Assembly: GCF_001758465.1 (NCBI RefSeq)
Contig: NZ_MJIC01000006.1
Coordinates: 114,539 to 178,538 of the forward strand
Origin: Marisediminitalea lipolytica
GTDB lineage: Bacteria > Pseudomonadota > Gammaproteobacteria > Enterobacterales > Alteromonadaceae
Reading direction: 5' to 3'
Length of the DNA stretch: 64,000 nucleotides
Shown piece after piece: positions 54,395-63,467 of the stretch (the stretch's first letter is position 1; the number at the start of each line of letters is the position of its first letter). Both the position numbers and the translations under genes were made by a program. A model generated the notes under the pieces. The model saw only the letters and a list, made by a program, of their open reading frames with translations. It searched no databases and was not told the DNA's origin.

Positions 54395-57300
54395 ATGCAG
54401 TCATATAATACGCACAAAGGTCTTATTGCCTGGTTTGCCCGCAACAGTGTGGCAGCCAATCTGCTAATGTGGATCCTGCTGCTTGGTGGTGTGTTTGGTG
54501 CTATCAGTATCCAAAAGCAGGTGTTTCCTAATTTCGAAATTAATCTTATTTCGGTACGGGTACCTTATCTCGGCGCTGCGCCACAGGAAGTAGAAGAAGG
54601 CGTGTTGCTGAAGGTTGAAGATGCGATAAAAGATCTTGATGGCATCAAAAAAATGACTTCAACCGCCACCGAAGGCATGGGCACCGTAAGTATTGAGGTG
54701 GACGACGATTACGACGTTCAGGTCGTACTCGATGAGGTCAAATCTCAGGTTGATGCCATTCCCAGCTTTCCCGGGAATACGGAAAAACCGGTGGTTTACC
54801 GCACTAAATTTCAGCAGGACGTGCTGTGGATTGCAGTGTATGGCGAAGCCAGTGAGCGTGAGTTAAAAGAATTTGCTAAAAACCTGCGTGATGAGGTGGC
54901 TAATTTACCCGGTATTTCCAATGTTCAGGTCGTAGGCGATCGCGACTATGAAATTTCGATAGAGCTGTCTGAATACACGCTGCAAAAATATAATCTCACT
55001 TTTTCGGAAGTGGTCAACGCGGTTCGCCAGTCTTCGGTGGATTTACCCGGTGGTGCCATCAAATCGGATAACGGCAACATATTACTGCGGACGAAAGGAC
55101 AGGCCTATACCGGATGGGAGTTTGCACAAATAGTGTTGCTCACCCGAGCCGATGGCTCGCGTTTAACCCTGGGCGATATTGCCACCATTGATGATGGTTT
55201 TGTGGAGGACCCCCAGTACGCAATGTTTGATAATCAACCCGCGGTTAACGTACGCGTTAAAGCTGTTGGCGATCAAAACGCGCTGGAGATCTCCAAAGAG
55301 GTTAACCGGTACCTGAAAGAACATAAAAAAGATTTTCCCGCTCACATTAAAGCCGATGCCTGGGGCGACTCATCGTTTTATCTGGCGGATCGTCTCAATA
55401 TGATGCTGGAAAACATGTTCTGGGGTGGCTTGCTGGTGTTTTTAGTCTTGTCACTGTTTTTAAAAATTAAGCTCGCCTTCTGGGTTATCGTGGGCTTGCC
55501 GGTGTGTTTTTTGGGCACGCTGATGATTCTGCCCATGGACATGCTGGGGGTTTCGATAAACATGTTGAGCCTGTTTGCCTTTATTCTGGTGCTTGGTATC
55601 GTCGTGGATGACGCCATAATTATGGGGGAGTCGGCTTATTCTGAAATAGATGCCAAAGGCCACAGCACTGATAACGTGATCGCGGGCGTTAAAAAAGTCG
55701 CCATGCCAGCGACTTTCGGGGTACTGACCACCATTGCGGCATTTTCTCCAATGTTAATGGTGTCAGGGCCCTTTGGCGTAATCTGGAAGACTATCGGGTT
55801 GGTGGTGGTTGTCTGTCTGACATTCTCGCTGATCGAGTCCAAGCTGATCCTGCCTGCTCACCTTGCGCATATGCGGCTGAAACCTTACGACCCGGCTAAG
55901 GCAAACCGTTTCCAGAAGTTTCGCGATTTCTTTAGCGAAGGCATCAAGTCTTTTATCAAAAATATTTATGCGCCGTTTCTGGTTAAAGCAGTTAAAGCCC
56001 GGTATGTCACGCTGGCGGCATTTGTCAGTATGTTGATTCTGACCTACGGCCTGTTTAAAGGTGACTATGTCAGATTTGTGTTTTTCCCTACCATCCCCAG
56101 CGACTTTATCATGGCGTCTGTGGAGCTGGAGCCGGGTTCTTCGTTAGTTCAGCGTGATAAAGCACTGGATACGCTGCTGGACAGCATGTATCGCATGGAT
56201 GAGCAAATTCGTCGTGAAACCGGCACCAGCGTGATCAGCCATGCCGTGGCGTTTGATCAGGGCTCGCTGGGCGGGCAGGTGTTTGCCGAGCTCAGCAAAG
56301 GGGAGTCGCGGACGATTACTGATACCGAGATTCAAAGCCGTTGGCGAGAGCTGATGCCAGAAATTCCCGGTGTCAAAACCTTAAACTTTAATGCGCCCGG
56401 AGGGCCCGGCGGCGGGGCGGACATGAGTTTTGAGTTCAGCTCAACCGATATTCAACAGCTCGAACAGATCAGTAAGGATGTGAAAGCGGCGTTATCTCAA
56501 TACAACGGTGTTGCAGACATCAATGATACTTTTGCCGGTGGTGCCGATGAAATTCAGCTGCAGTTAAAACCACAGGCTGAAGCCCTTGGTATTACTCTTC
56601 AGCAGTTAGGGCAACAGGTGCGCTACGGTTTTTATGGTGCCGAAGTACAGCGGGTTCAGCGTGACGATGAAGAAATAAAAGTCATGGTGCGCTACCCCAA
56701 AGAAGAGCGTAATTCCATTGGCCACCTCGAGACAATGCGGGTTCGTTCGCCGGCTGGTCAGGACGTACCATTTGAACAAGTTGCCGATATTAATCTGGGC
56801 AAAGGCTATGACTCAATTATTCGCGTAGACGGACGCCGCTCGGTTACCGTGACTGCCTCGGTCGATGAGGAAATACAAGAGCCCAACGAAGTCACCATGG
56901 AGATGATTGGCAAAGTCATCCCTGAAATCATGCAAAAATACCCACAGGTTGAATTTAAACTGCAAGGCAACTCCCGGGAGCAAATGGACGCGATGGCATC
57001 GTTAGTACAAGGGCTACTGTTTGCATTATTTGCAATCTACGCATTACTGGCTGTTCCGTTGCGCTCTTACACTCAGCCGCTGATCATTATGTCGGTGATT
57101 CCATTTGGCGTTGTCGGCGCTATTGTAGGGCATTTAATGCTGGGCCATGCCGTAAGCGTATTATCTATTTGTGGGATTATTGCGTTATCCGGCGTGGTGG
57201 TTAACGACAGCCTGATCATGGTGGATTTTGTTAACCGGGCGAGGAAAGAAGGGCACCATTTAATGGACGCAGCCATTAATGCTGGCACCCAGCGTTTCCG

Positions 57301-57550
57301 CGCTATTATTCTTACTTCGCTGACAACCTTTATGGGTCTTGTCCCGATTATTTTTGAGCGAAGCCTGCAAGCGCAGGTGGTGATCCCGATGGCGATATCG
57401 CTGGCGTTTGGTATTTTATTTGCCACCGTGATTACCCTGCTGCTTGTGCCTGCCTTGTATGTCATTCTCGATGACATAAAGAAAGGGCTGACCCACAATA
57501 AAAAGTCGGTGCTGAACGCTGACCCTAAGGGAGAAACGATTGCCAGGTAG
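54395..57550 (+). CDS. RND efflux permease
   Basis: 1051 aa AcrB-family pump. TM4 carries the classical paired Asp, GIVVDDAIIMGES (about 403), unlike the single Asp of the two pumps at 28-34 kb. The N-terminus FARNSVAANLLMWILLLGG is typical of the branch with Asn-Ser-Val-Ala-Ala-Asn. The adaptor and pump form a two-gene operon closed by a terminator; the outer-membrane factor is not encoded here. Substrate unknown. Confidence 0.93.
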   Translation: MQSYNTHKGLIAWFARNSVAANLLMWILLLGGVFGAISIQKQVFPNFEINLISVRVPYLGAAPQEVEEGVLLKVEDAIKDLDGIKKMTSTATEGMGTVSIEVDDDYDVQVVLDEVKSQVDAIPSFPGNTEKPVVYRTKFQQDVLWIAVYGEASERELKEFAKNLRDEVANLPGISNVQVVGDRDYEISIELSEYTLQKYNLTFSEVVNAVRQSSVDLPGGAIKSDNGNILLRTKGQAYTGWEFAQIVLLTRADGSRLTLGDIATIDDGFVEDPQYAMFDNQPAVNVRVKAVGDQNALEISKEVNRYLKEHKKDFPAHIKADAWGDSSFYLADRLNMMLENMFWGGLLVFLVLSLFLKIKLAFWVIVGLPVCFLGTLMILPMDMLGVSINMLSLFAFILVLGIVVDDAIIMGESAYSEIDAKGHSTDNVIAGVKKVAMPATFGVLTTIAAFSPMLMVSGPFGVIWKTIGLVVVVCLTFSLIESKLILPAHLAHMRLKPYDPAKANRFQKFRDFFSEGIKSFIKNIYAPFLVKAVKARYVTLAAFVSMLILTYGLFKGDYVRFVFFPTIPSDFIMASVELEPGSSLVQRDKALDTLLDSMYRMDEQIRRETGTSVISHAVAFDQGSLGGQVFAELSKGESRTITDTEIQSRWRELMPEIPGVKTLNFNAPGGPGGGADMSFEFSSTDIQQLEQISKDVKAALSQYNGVADINDTFAGGADEIQLQLKPQAEALGITLQQLGQQVRYGFYGAEVQRVQRDDEEIKVMVRYPKEERNSIGHLETMRVRSPAGQDVPFEQVADINLGKGYDSIIRVDGRRSVTVTASVDEEIQEPNEVTMEMIGKVIPEIMQKYPQVEFKLQGNSREQMDAMASLVQGLLFALFAIYALLAVPLRSYTQPLIIMSVIPFGVVGAIVGHLMLGHAVSVLSICGIIALSGVVVNDSLIMVDFVNRARKEGHHLMDAAINAGTQRFRAIILTSLTTFMGLVPIIFERSLQAQVVIPMAISLAFGILFATVITLLLVPALYVILDDIKKGLTHNKKSVLNADPKGETIAR

Positions 57551-57581
57551 TGTTAGGTAAGTTCTTTAGCGCAATTCAATC

Positions 57582-57607
57582 AGGCCAGCTTTTGCTGGCC
57601 TTTTTTG
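57582..57607 (+). terminator. Terminator after the RND permease gene
   Basis: An 8-bp stem (57582-57589 with 57594-57601), TTTT loop, followed by a T-run. Confidence 0.92.
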
Positions 57608-57704
57608 TGGCGGATACCACAAATCACCTCGCCGTTATTCTTTTACCAAAATAAACCGGTTTAAAATAAATCACAAAAAGCTTGAATGCTGATAAATTAT
57701 ACAG

Positions 57705-57724
57705 TACTGTTTGCATATACAGTA
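57705..57724 (+). promoter_or_regulatory. LexA box (SOS operator) of the gene at 57739
   Basis: TACTGT-N8-ACAGTA, perfect in all twelve conserved positions of the E. coli consensus. TTGAAT (57682-57687) and TACTGT (57705-57710) are spaced 17 bp and could be the -35 and -10 boxes, so LexA would cover the -10. The box ends 14 bases before the ATG. Confidence 0.88.
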
Positions 57725-57738
57725 TTGAGGGTATTGTT

Positions 57739-58104
57739 ATGCAAACAGGATTAAAAACCATAGACAACTTAGTGCAACGTTTTGGTATATCGGTAGGTGA
57801 AGGCCATGATGCTTTTCAGCAGGTGCTTAAACTGAGTGGCGGTGATAGCCGGGCGATGACCATGAAACTGCCGTTTTGTTTTTACCAGATTATTGCCAAT
57901 TTACCGGTAAGCCGACGGTTGTCCTTGCATCAGTTCTATTTACCTCACCGTAAAGCCCGCTTAGCCAGTTTTTTAATTGATGAAAAAGGCCGGATTGTGG
58001 AGCAGGTTTATTATCAGCGTGATAGTAAATATGTTCAGGCCTGCAAAAAGCTGCAGGGACTGGTTCAGCAGAGCTACCTGAAAGACTGGGCCGCTGCCGC
58101 GTAA
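57739..58104 (+). CDS. Putative SOS-regulated protein of unknown function (121 aa)
   Basis: I do not recognise a family. The protein is soluble and basic, without signal peptide or membrane helix. Visible landmarks are an N-terminal helix pattern (LKTIDNLVQRFGI), a central KLPFCFYQIIANLPVSRR with one Cys, and a C-terminal helix rich in Lys/Gln (YVQACKKLQGLVQQSYLK). ATG 57739 has GAGGG upstream and follows directly on a perfect LexA box, so DNA damage should induce it. It is not adjacent to lexA, recA or polymerase genes. Confidence 0.8.
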   Translation: MQTGLKTIDNLVQRFGISVGEGHDAFQQVLKLSGGDSRAMTMKLPFCFYQIIANLPVSRRLSLHQFYLPHRKARLASFLIDEKGRIVEQVYYQRDSKYVQACKKLQGLVQQSYLKDWAAAA

Positions 58105-58124
58105 TCTCGTCGTTTAAGACGAGG

Positions 58125-58196
58125 TTAACGAAATTGACATGAAAATCGTATAATGTCAGATAAATACCATTGTTATTTATCCTCAATGTCGGATAA
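58125..58196 (+). promoter_or_regulatory. Promoter and repeat-rich leader of the YqiA-like gene
   Basis: TTAACG (58125-58130) and TATAAT (58149-58154) are spaced 18 bp. TGACAT/ATGTCA arms (58135-58140, 58153-58158) frame the -10. AATGTCAGATAA (58152) recurs as AATGTCGGATAA (58185), and between them an 8-bp hairpin stem (58159-58166 with 58174-58181) falls at the likely transcript start. Confidence 0.5.
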
Positions 58197-58223
58197 TTAC
58201 TCCTTAAAACAAAGGAGTTATGC

Positions 58224-58730
58224 GTGAAAGTAATCTTTTCGCACGGTAGAGAAAGTGGTCCGTGGGGAACAAAAATACGGTACCTGGCTGATATTGCTGA
58301 AGAAATGGGATGTCAGATTAAGAGTATCGACTATAGCGAAACGCTCGATCCTGAACGCCGGGTGGAAATGCTTCTTGAGGCGATGCCCGAAGATGATCCG
58401 GAAGTATTGTTAGTTGGCTCCAGCATGGGCGGCTACGTATCTTTGGTAGCGGCGTTGCAGCACCCGGTAAAAGGGGTATTTTTGCTCGCTCCAGCGGTGG
58501 CTATGCCCGGCTATAAGGTACAGGAATATCCGGTAACCTGTCCGGTGACTTGTGTTCATGGCTGGCAGGACGAGATTATTCCCGCCGAAAACGTGCTTAA
58601 TTTTGCTAAGCAACTCAATATTACCTTGCATCTGATCCCAGGCGACCACCGACTTAATGATTCTCTTAAAGCGGTTGGTGTGCTGTTTCGACAGTTTCTG
58701 TTTGAGCGTTTAACCGACCATCGTGCTTAG
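58224..58730 (+). CDS. YqiA/YcfP-like alpha/beta-fold hydrolase
   Basis: 168 aa. It opens KVIFSHGRESGPWGTKI, with the nucleophile elbow GSSMGGY, an Asp in GWQDEIIP and His in PGDHRLND. Small esterases of this type (UPF0227-like) include E. coli YqiA and YcfP. The start is GTG with an AAGGAG ribosome site eight bases upstream; an overlapping ATG at 58219 is in another frame. It has its own promoter. Confidence 0.85.
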   Translation: MKVIFSHGRESGPWGTKIRYLADIAEEMGCQIKSIDYSETLDPERRVEMLLEAMPEDDPEVLLVGSSMGGYVSLVAALQHPVKGVFLLAPAVAMPGYKVQEYPVTCPVTCVHGWQDEIIPAENVLNFAKQLNITLHLIPGDHRLNDSLKAVGVLFRQFLFERLTDHRA

Positions 58731-58784
58731 ACTATAAAACGCCAAGTGCTAGCTTTCAGGGATTGAGCGTTCAGGAATATTACA

Positions 58785-59144
58785 TTGAGTAATCAAATGG
58801 ATTATCAGGACAAACTGAACGCAGCGATGAAAGAGCTTGAACAATCAAAGATAAGCAAATCCAATTACGCCCCGCCGTTTTTCAACTTGCTCCTAAAACT
58901 GGGATTTAAGGTACGCCCGTATCATTATAATTCCCCGTTGGTTAATTTTATCCTGCTGGGGAGTTGTTTTGGCTTAACCTGGGGGCTTGCTATGTGGGTA
59001 TTAGCTGGATTGATGGGTGGTGACTCTCCGATTTTCTCGCTCAGCATAGCGCTAATGGCGGGAGCGATGTTTGGCGGATTGATGGCGCTTTATTATAAAA
59101 TCAGCGGCAAAACCAACCATTTATCCGAGTGGTCACAACTTTGA
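58785..59144 (+). CDS. DUF6404-like small membrane protein
   Basis: 119 aa. A cytoplasmic N-terminal helix (YQDKLNAAMKELEQ), then a KSNYAPPFFNLLLKLGFKVRP segment and two membrane helices (about 51-71 and 80-101). It resembles DUF6404 proteins, whose role is unknown. The start is TTG at 58785 with AGGA upstream, or ATG 58797 (MDYQDKL); I cannot decide between them. Confidence 0.7.
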   Translation: MSNQMDYQDKLNAAMKELEQSKISKSNYAPPFFNLLLKLGFKVRPYHYNSPLVNFILLGSCFGLTWGLAMWVLAGLMGGDSPIFSLSIALMAGAMFGGLMALYYKISGKTNHLSEWSQL

Positions 59145-59232
59145 TAAAAAGCGAGGATTGGCCTGAGGGGTTTTACCTGTTCACCAGGTAATGTCACCGT
59201 CTGCTGTAGTTACTGTTGTTCTTAAGACAAAA

Positions 59233-59280
59233 AAAGCCCTTACTGATGCTAATTTAAAATTGCAGTAAGGGCTTTATTCT
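59233..59280. terminator. Bidirectional terminator between DUF6404 and aminotransferase genes
   Basis: A 13-bp stem (59233-59245 with 59263-59275) with a 17-base loop, A-run on one side and T-rich tail on the other. Confidence 0.9.
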
Positions 59281-59294
59281 TTGTGTTGTAGCGG

Positions 59295-60491
59295 TTAACC
59301 GTTAATCACAGCAACCATGGCTTTTGCCAGCGCGTCAATGTTGGCCTGGCTGATACCAGCAACGTTTACGCGGCTTGAATCTACAAAGTAAACGCTGTGT
59401 TCGTTACGCATTTTTTGTACTTGTTCCGGCGTAATACACAGGAACGAGAACATGCCTTTTTGATTGTTAACGAAACTAAAGTCTTTCTGAGCGCCGTATG
59501 AGGTCAGTTTATCCACCAACAGGCTACGCAGGGTCGACATGCGGTTACGCATTTCGTTTACTTCGCTAACCCATTCTTGCTTAAGAGCAACGTCAGATAA
59601 AATGATATCAACCAGTGCACCGCCGTAGCTTGGAGGCATAGAGTACATGCCACGGGCAACGGCCTGAATTTGTGCCTGAGCAATGGTTTTAGTTGCGCTG
59701 TCTGCGGTAACAATTGCAGCTAAACCTACTCGCTCACGGTAGAGGCCAAAGTTTTTGCTACAAGAAGCGGCAATAATCACTTCCGGCAGGTTTTCGCAAA
59801 GTAAGCGAACGCCGTAGGCATCTTCTTCCAGACCGTCACCAAAGCCCTGGTAGGCTAAGTCAACAAACGGCAGGAACTCACGTTCTTTGGCAACATTTAC
59901 GACTTCCTGCCATTGTTCTTTGGTCAGGTCGGCACCGGTAGGGTTGTGGCAGCAACCGTGCAGTAATACTACGTCACCTTTTTCTACAGTGCGCAGGGTT
60001 TCCATCATGGCGTCAAAGCGAATAGACGCAGAGGCTTTGTCAAAGTAGGGATAGGTTTCCAGGCTCAGACCGGCATTTGCCATTAACGGAATGTGGTTTG
60101 CCCAGGTCGGATCGCTGATCCACACTTTGGTGTCTTTATTAACGCGGGTCAGTAACTCCGCCAGGATACGCAGTGAGCCACAGCCACCGGGTGCTTGTAC
60201 AGCGGCAACGCGGTCAGCCATTAATACCGGGCTTTTCTCGCCCAGAATTAGTGCCAGCATGCCGTCGATAAAACCTTGCACACCTTGTGGGGTGATATAG
60301 GTTTTAGACTTCTCGCGCTCAAGCAGAATGGTTTGCGCCTTGGCTACCGCAGATAAAATAGGGGTATTGCCTTGCTCGTCTTTATAAACGCCAACACCTA
60401 AGTCAATCTTATTAGGGTTAGTGTCTTGTTTAAACGCAGCAGACAAACCAAGAATCGGATCCGGGGCAAGTTGGGGTAGCACTTCAAACAC
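59295..60491 (-). CDS. Aromatic/aspartate aminotransferase (TyrB/AspC type)
   Basis: 398 aa class I PLP enzyme. The cofactor Lys is in AASCSKNFGLYRERVG; the substrate carboxylate Arg is in VNVAGIS-adjacent DSSRVNVAG. It transfers amino groups between aspartate or aromatic amino acids and 2-oxoglutarate. The start is GTG (FEVLPQLAPDPI), with an AGAGGA ribosome site. AspC versus TyrB specificity is not certain from sequence. Confidence 0.92.
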   Translation of the reverse strand: MFEVLPQLAPDPILGLSAAFKQDTNPNKIDLGVGVYKDEQGNTPILSAVAKAQTILLEREKSKTYITPQGVQGFIDGMLALILGEKSPVLMADRVAAVQAPGGCGSLRILAELLTRVNKDTKVWISDPTWANHIPLMANAGLSLETYPYFDKASASIRFDAMMETLRTVEKGDVVLLHGCCHNPTGADLTKEQWQEVVNVAKEREFLPFVDLAYQGFGDGLEEDAYGVRLLCENLPEVIIAASCSKNFGLYRERVGLAAIVTADSATKTIAQAQIQAVARGMYSMPPSYGGALVDIILSDVALKQEWVSEVNEMRNRMSTLRSLLVDKLTSYGAQKDFSFVNNQKGMFSFLCITPEQVQKMRNEHSVYFVDSSRVNVAGISQANIDALAKAMVAVING

Positions 60492-60530
60492 GTTATGTCC
60501 TCTAAATGTACAGGAATCGGTTCACTAAGT

Positions 60531-60697
60531 TTATGAACAGTCCTGGGCTTTCACAAACTCAAATAACGGTGGTTTTGCTTTATCGTCGTCGACGGCTAAT
60601 ACATTGACCACTTCATCATCTTCCGCTGGCACGGGAGTTAACCAGTCGGGCTGCGCATTATGCCATCAACCGGGCCAAAATCGAATAAAAAAGCCAT
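60531..60697 (-). pseudogene. Possible small frameshifted ORF following the NRDE gene
   Basis: ATG 60697 overlaps the NRDE stop codon (TAATG) and is preceded by CAGGA. It reads MAFLFDFGPVDGIMRSPTG and stops at 60638. Another frame, -1 relative to it, is open after a stop near 60665 and reads HNAQPDWLTPVPAEDDEVV..., ending VKAQDCS at 60531. Joined, they give a plausible acidic protein of about 55 residues. I recognise no homologue, so a broken small gene is only a suggestion. Confidence 0.4.
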
Positions 60698-61467
60698 TAT
60701 TCCTGCACAATTTTCCAGTTAAATTGACGGGATACAAAATCAGTATTGCTGTGATTAAATTCGCGCTCAAGCCAGCTGACGTTGTACTGGTGATCTAACA
60801 ATACCAGGGTAGAGCTGCGGGTGCCGTATTCCTCAGAACGAATAAAGATAGAAGATAAACGCTGTTCCCATTCCAGCGGTACGCCGGTATCCGGCAACTC
60901 GGACCTGGCCGCCAGTGTGTTGTCGGCAAGCAGAGCAAACAGTGTGTCTGGCTCAATGTCTGTATGTTTACCAATATAGTCGGATAAAGCCGTTATACCG
61001 CGGGTTATTTTGGGCCACGGGGTATTCAGCGCGGCGTTGGAAAGACCATGAAAGCCGTTCTCAAGGCGCGTAAAGCTGTTGCTATGATTGTGGTAAACCT
61101 GCAAACAGGTTAAGTGTCCAAACAACAGATTATATCCGTTGTAGGCATCACGGTTGGCGGCCAGCTCCTGGCTGAACTGTGATTCGGGCATTGTCTGGCG
61201 TAAATAATCAACAACCAGTTCACCGCGACTGCGTACCTGAGTTTTTACCCTGTTTGGGTCACGTATATTCGTCAGTGCAGCAATATGACCGCTACGGGAC
61301 ATTCCCATCCAACTGCCGCCCGCGGACAAATCCTTACCCGCCAGTATCGGTGGAGACTGCCACCAGTGACTGGGCTGGGTCGGTCGCTGATAGAATTCAT
61401 CCCGATTAGCAGCAATAATCAGCGGATACTGCGGGTGCTGATTTAGCGCGACAAAAATAATACACAT
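60697..61467 (-). CDS. NRDE-family (TANGO2-like) protein
   Basis: 256 aa. It opens MCIIFVALNQHP and has IIAANRDEFYQRPT, the N-R-D-E signature after which the family is named, and GGSWMGMSRSGHIAALTN. Cys2 could be an Ntn-type nucleophile. Eukaryotic TANGO2 is tied to haem or lipid metabolism; the bacterial function is unknown. The gene is divergent from the PlsC-like gene. Confidence 0.92.
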   Translation of the reverse strand: MCIIFVALNQHPQYPLIIAANRDEFYQRPTQPSHWWQSPPILAGKDLSAGGSWMGMSRSGHIAALTNIRDPNRVKTQVRSRGELVVDYLRQTMPESQFSQELAANRDAYNGYNLLFGHLTCLQVYHNHSNSFTRLENGFHGLSNAALNTPWPKITRGITALSDYIGKHTDIEPDTLFALLADNTLAARSELPDTGVPLEWEQRLSSIFIRSEEYGTRSSTLVLLDHQYNVSWLEREFNHSNTDFVSRQFNWKIVQE

Positions 61468-61570
61468 GATAAAACCGTTACCTCACAACCACTGCACAAC
61501 AAAACACACTGTCGGATGTGGCGAATGCGGTTACAATAAAGGCATAAGAATAACTCATTGGTGGCGGAAT

Positions 61571-62179
61571 ATGCAGTCATTCGACACACCATTGCCTCAA
61601 TCAGTACCGCATTATCCGGTTGGGTTTTGCGGTAAATGCTGCCGTTGGTGGCTTAGGGCCAGGGGCTGGCGAATTAGCGGTGAACTGGCCAATCAGCCGC
61701 GGCTGGTACTAGCCGTTGGGCCTCATACCTCAAACTGGGATTTTGTGCTGGGCGTTATGTTTAAACTGGCGCTGGGGCTTGAAGTCGCGTTTTTAGGTAA
61801 GCACAGCCTGTTCGAAGGCCCCTTAGGGGGCGTAATGCGCAGATTGGGCGGTATACCGGTTAATCGTAATCGTGCTCATGGTGTGGTGGGCGAGATCGCT
61901 GGCAGAATTCGCCGTTCTCAGCAGCTGTTGTTAGCATTAGCGCCAGAAGGCACACGAAAAGCGGTGTATCCTTGGAAAAGCGGCTTTCTTTACATTGCAC
62001 AAACCGCTAGAATTCCCATCCAGTGTGTCGGCCTTGATTACCAACGTAAAATGGTGGTATTCGGACCCGTCCTTACAGTATCCAAAGATGTAACGGTGTC
62101 GATGGAATCGGTATATGCCTTTTATCGAACCGTCACCGCTAAATACCCGCAGCAAACAATTACGGAGCCCAAAGCGTGA
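61571..62179 (+). CDS. PlsC-like lysophospholipid/1-acylglycerol-phosphate acyltransferase
   Basis: 202 aa. The acyltransferase motifs are HTSNWD (HX4D) and PEGTRK (glycerol-phosphate-binding EGTR), with the GGIPVNRNRAHG between them. It resembles the short PlsC-like proteins without extra domains. ATG 61571, with GGCGGAAT upstream, is preferred; the longer frame to 61466 adds 35 low-quality residues. It overlaps the next gene by four bases (GTGA). Confidence 0.87.
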   Translation: MQSFDTPLPQSVPHYPVGFCGKCCRWWLRARGWRISGELANQPRLVLAVGPHTSNWDFVLGVMFKLALGLEVAFLGKHSLFEGPLGGVMRRLGGIPVNRNRAHGVVGEIAGRIRRSQQLLLALAPEGTRKAVYPWKSGFLYIAQTARIPIQCVGLDYQRKMVVFGPVLTVSKDVTVSMESVYAFYRTVTAKYPQQTITEPKA

Positions 62180-63414
62180 CCAAACCGGGAGTAACCACTC
62201 GTCAAGTCCATGCCGACAGACGTCTCAATCATCCTACGGATGGGGCCGTACATGCCAGTACGACCAATTCTGTCTTATTCGAATTTGAAAAAACACAAGA
62301 CTTAGTCGATGTGTTCCAGGGCAAGAAACTGGGGCATGTTTACGGGCGTTCCTCATCAGGTTCGATGGCCGCGCTGCAAAATATCATTGCTGATCTTGAG
62401 GGCGGTGTTGCCAGTGCCTGCTTTGCCACAGGCATGGCGGCTATCACCAGCACTATCTTATCGCTGTTTAAGGCGGGCGATCACTTAATTGTTAGTCAGT
62501 ATTTGTTTGGCAATACCCGCAGTTTTCTCGACACCCTGATGGATTTAGGCGTTGAGCTGACCTTTGTTGATGTTACTTCAATCCAGCAGGTTATTGCGGC
62601 TAAAAAACCAAACACCCGCGGGGTCTTTACCGAAACGATTGCAAATCCGGTTACCCAGGTAGCGGATTTACGTGCCATTGGTAAGTGGTGTGAAGAAGAA
62701 AAGCTGGTTTACATGGTGGATAATACCATGACACCACCGCCATCTTTTGATGCCAAAGCCATGAAGGTTTCCCTGGTGCTTAGTTCTCTTACCAAATATC
62801 ACGGCGGCCACGGCCATGTGTTAGGTGGCGCGGTTACCGATATGGGCAATTTTGACTGGACTGGTTTCCACAATATCAAGTCGCAGTATCAGGGCGCAGA
62901 CGAGCGTCTGTGGGGGATTACTCAGATTAAGAAAAAAGGCCTGCGCGACCTGGGGGCAACGTTGTCTGCCCAATCAGCACACCTGATTTCCGTGGGTATC
63001 GAAACGATGTCGCTGCGTCTGGAACGCAGTACTAAAAATGCCATGAAGCTGGCAACGTATCTGGAAAGCCAGAAAAAAATTGAATGTGTTTATTACCCGG
63101 GCTTGTCTAATCACCCACAACACTTTGCCGCGCGGGAACAACTGGGCAGCTATGGTGCGATTTTAAGCTTTGATTTGGTGCCGGGTATTGATCCCTGTGC
63201 TTTTCTGGACGAGCTCAGGCTAGTGCTATCGGCTACTCATCTGGGTGATACCCGCACCCTGGCTCTGCCTGTGGCTTCGACCATATTTTACGAGAACGGT
63301 CAGCGTGAGCGGGCGCGAATGGGCATAACTGAAACCATGATCAGAATGTCGGTGGGTATTGAAGATACGGATGACCTGGTGGCCGATTTTGAACAGGCGC
63401 TGGCGAAATTTTAA
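62176..63414 (+). CDS. Cystathionine gamma-synthase-family PLP enzyme
   Basis: 412 aa Cys/Met-metabolism PLP enzyme. The start HPTDGAVHASTTNSVLFEFE and HVYGRSSSGSMAALQNIIADLEGG are family-typical, and the PLP Lys is in SSLTKYHGGHGHVLGG. Members are cystathionine synthases and lyases or methionine gamma-lyases; the variant AVHAST and long size suggest the 'cystathionine gamma-synthase family protein' subgroup of Alteromonadales. Start GTG, overlapping the PlsC-like stop. It ends in a strong terminator. Confidence 0.88.
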   Translation: MTKPGVTTRQVHADRRLNHPTDGAVHASTTNSVLFEFEKTQDLVDVFQGKKLGHVYGRSSSGSMAALQNIIADLEGGVASACFATGMAAITSTILSLFKAGDHLIVSQYLFGNTRSFLDTLMDLGVELTFVDVTSIQQVIAAKKPNTRGVFTETIANPVTQVADLRAIGKWCEEEKLVYMVDNTMTPPPSFDAKAMKVSLVLSSLTKYHGGHGHVLGGAVTDMGNFDWTGFHNIKSQYQGADERLWGITQIKKKGLRDLGATLSAQSAHLISVGIETMSLRLERSTKNAMKLATYLESQKKIECVYYPGLSNHPQHFAAREQLGSYGAILSFDLVPGIDPCAFLDELRLVLSATHLGDTRTLALPVASTIFYENGQRERARMGITETMIRMSVGIEDTDDLVADFEQALAKF

Positions 63415-63430
63415 AAATATTTAACCGCTA

Positions 63431-63457
63431 AAAAAACCTGCGTAATGCAGGTTTTTT
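63431..63457 (+). terminator. Terminator after the cystathionine-synthase-like gene
   Basis: An 11-bp stem (63431-63441 with 63447-63457), loop GTAAT, with T-run. Confidence 0.9.
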
Positions 63458-63467
63458 TATGTGACCG

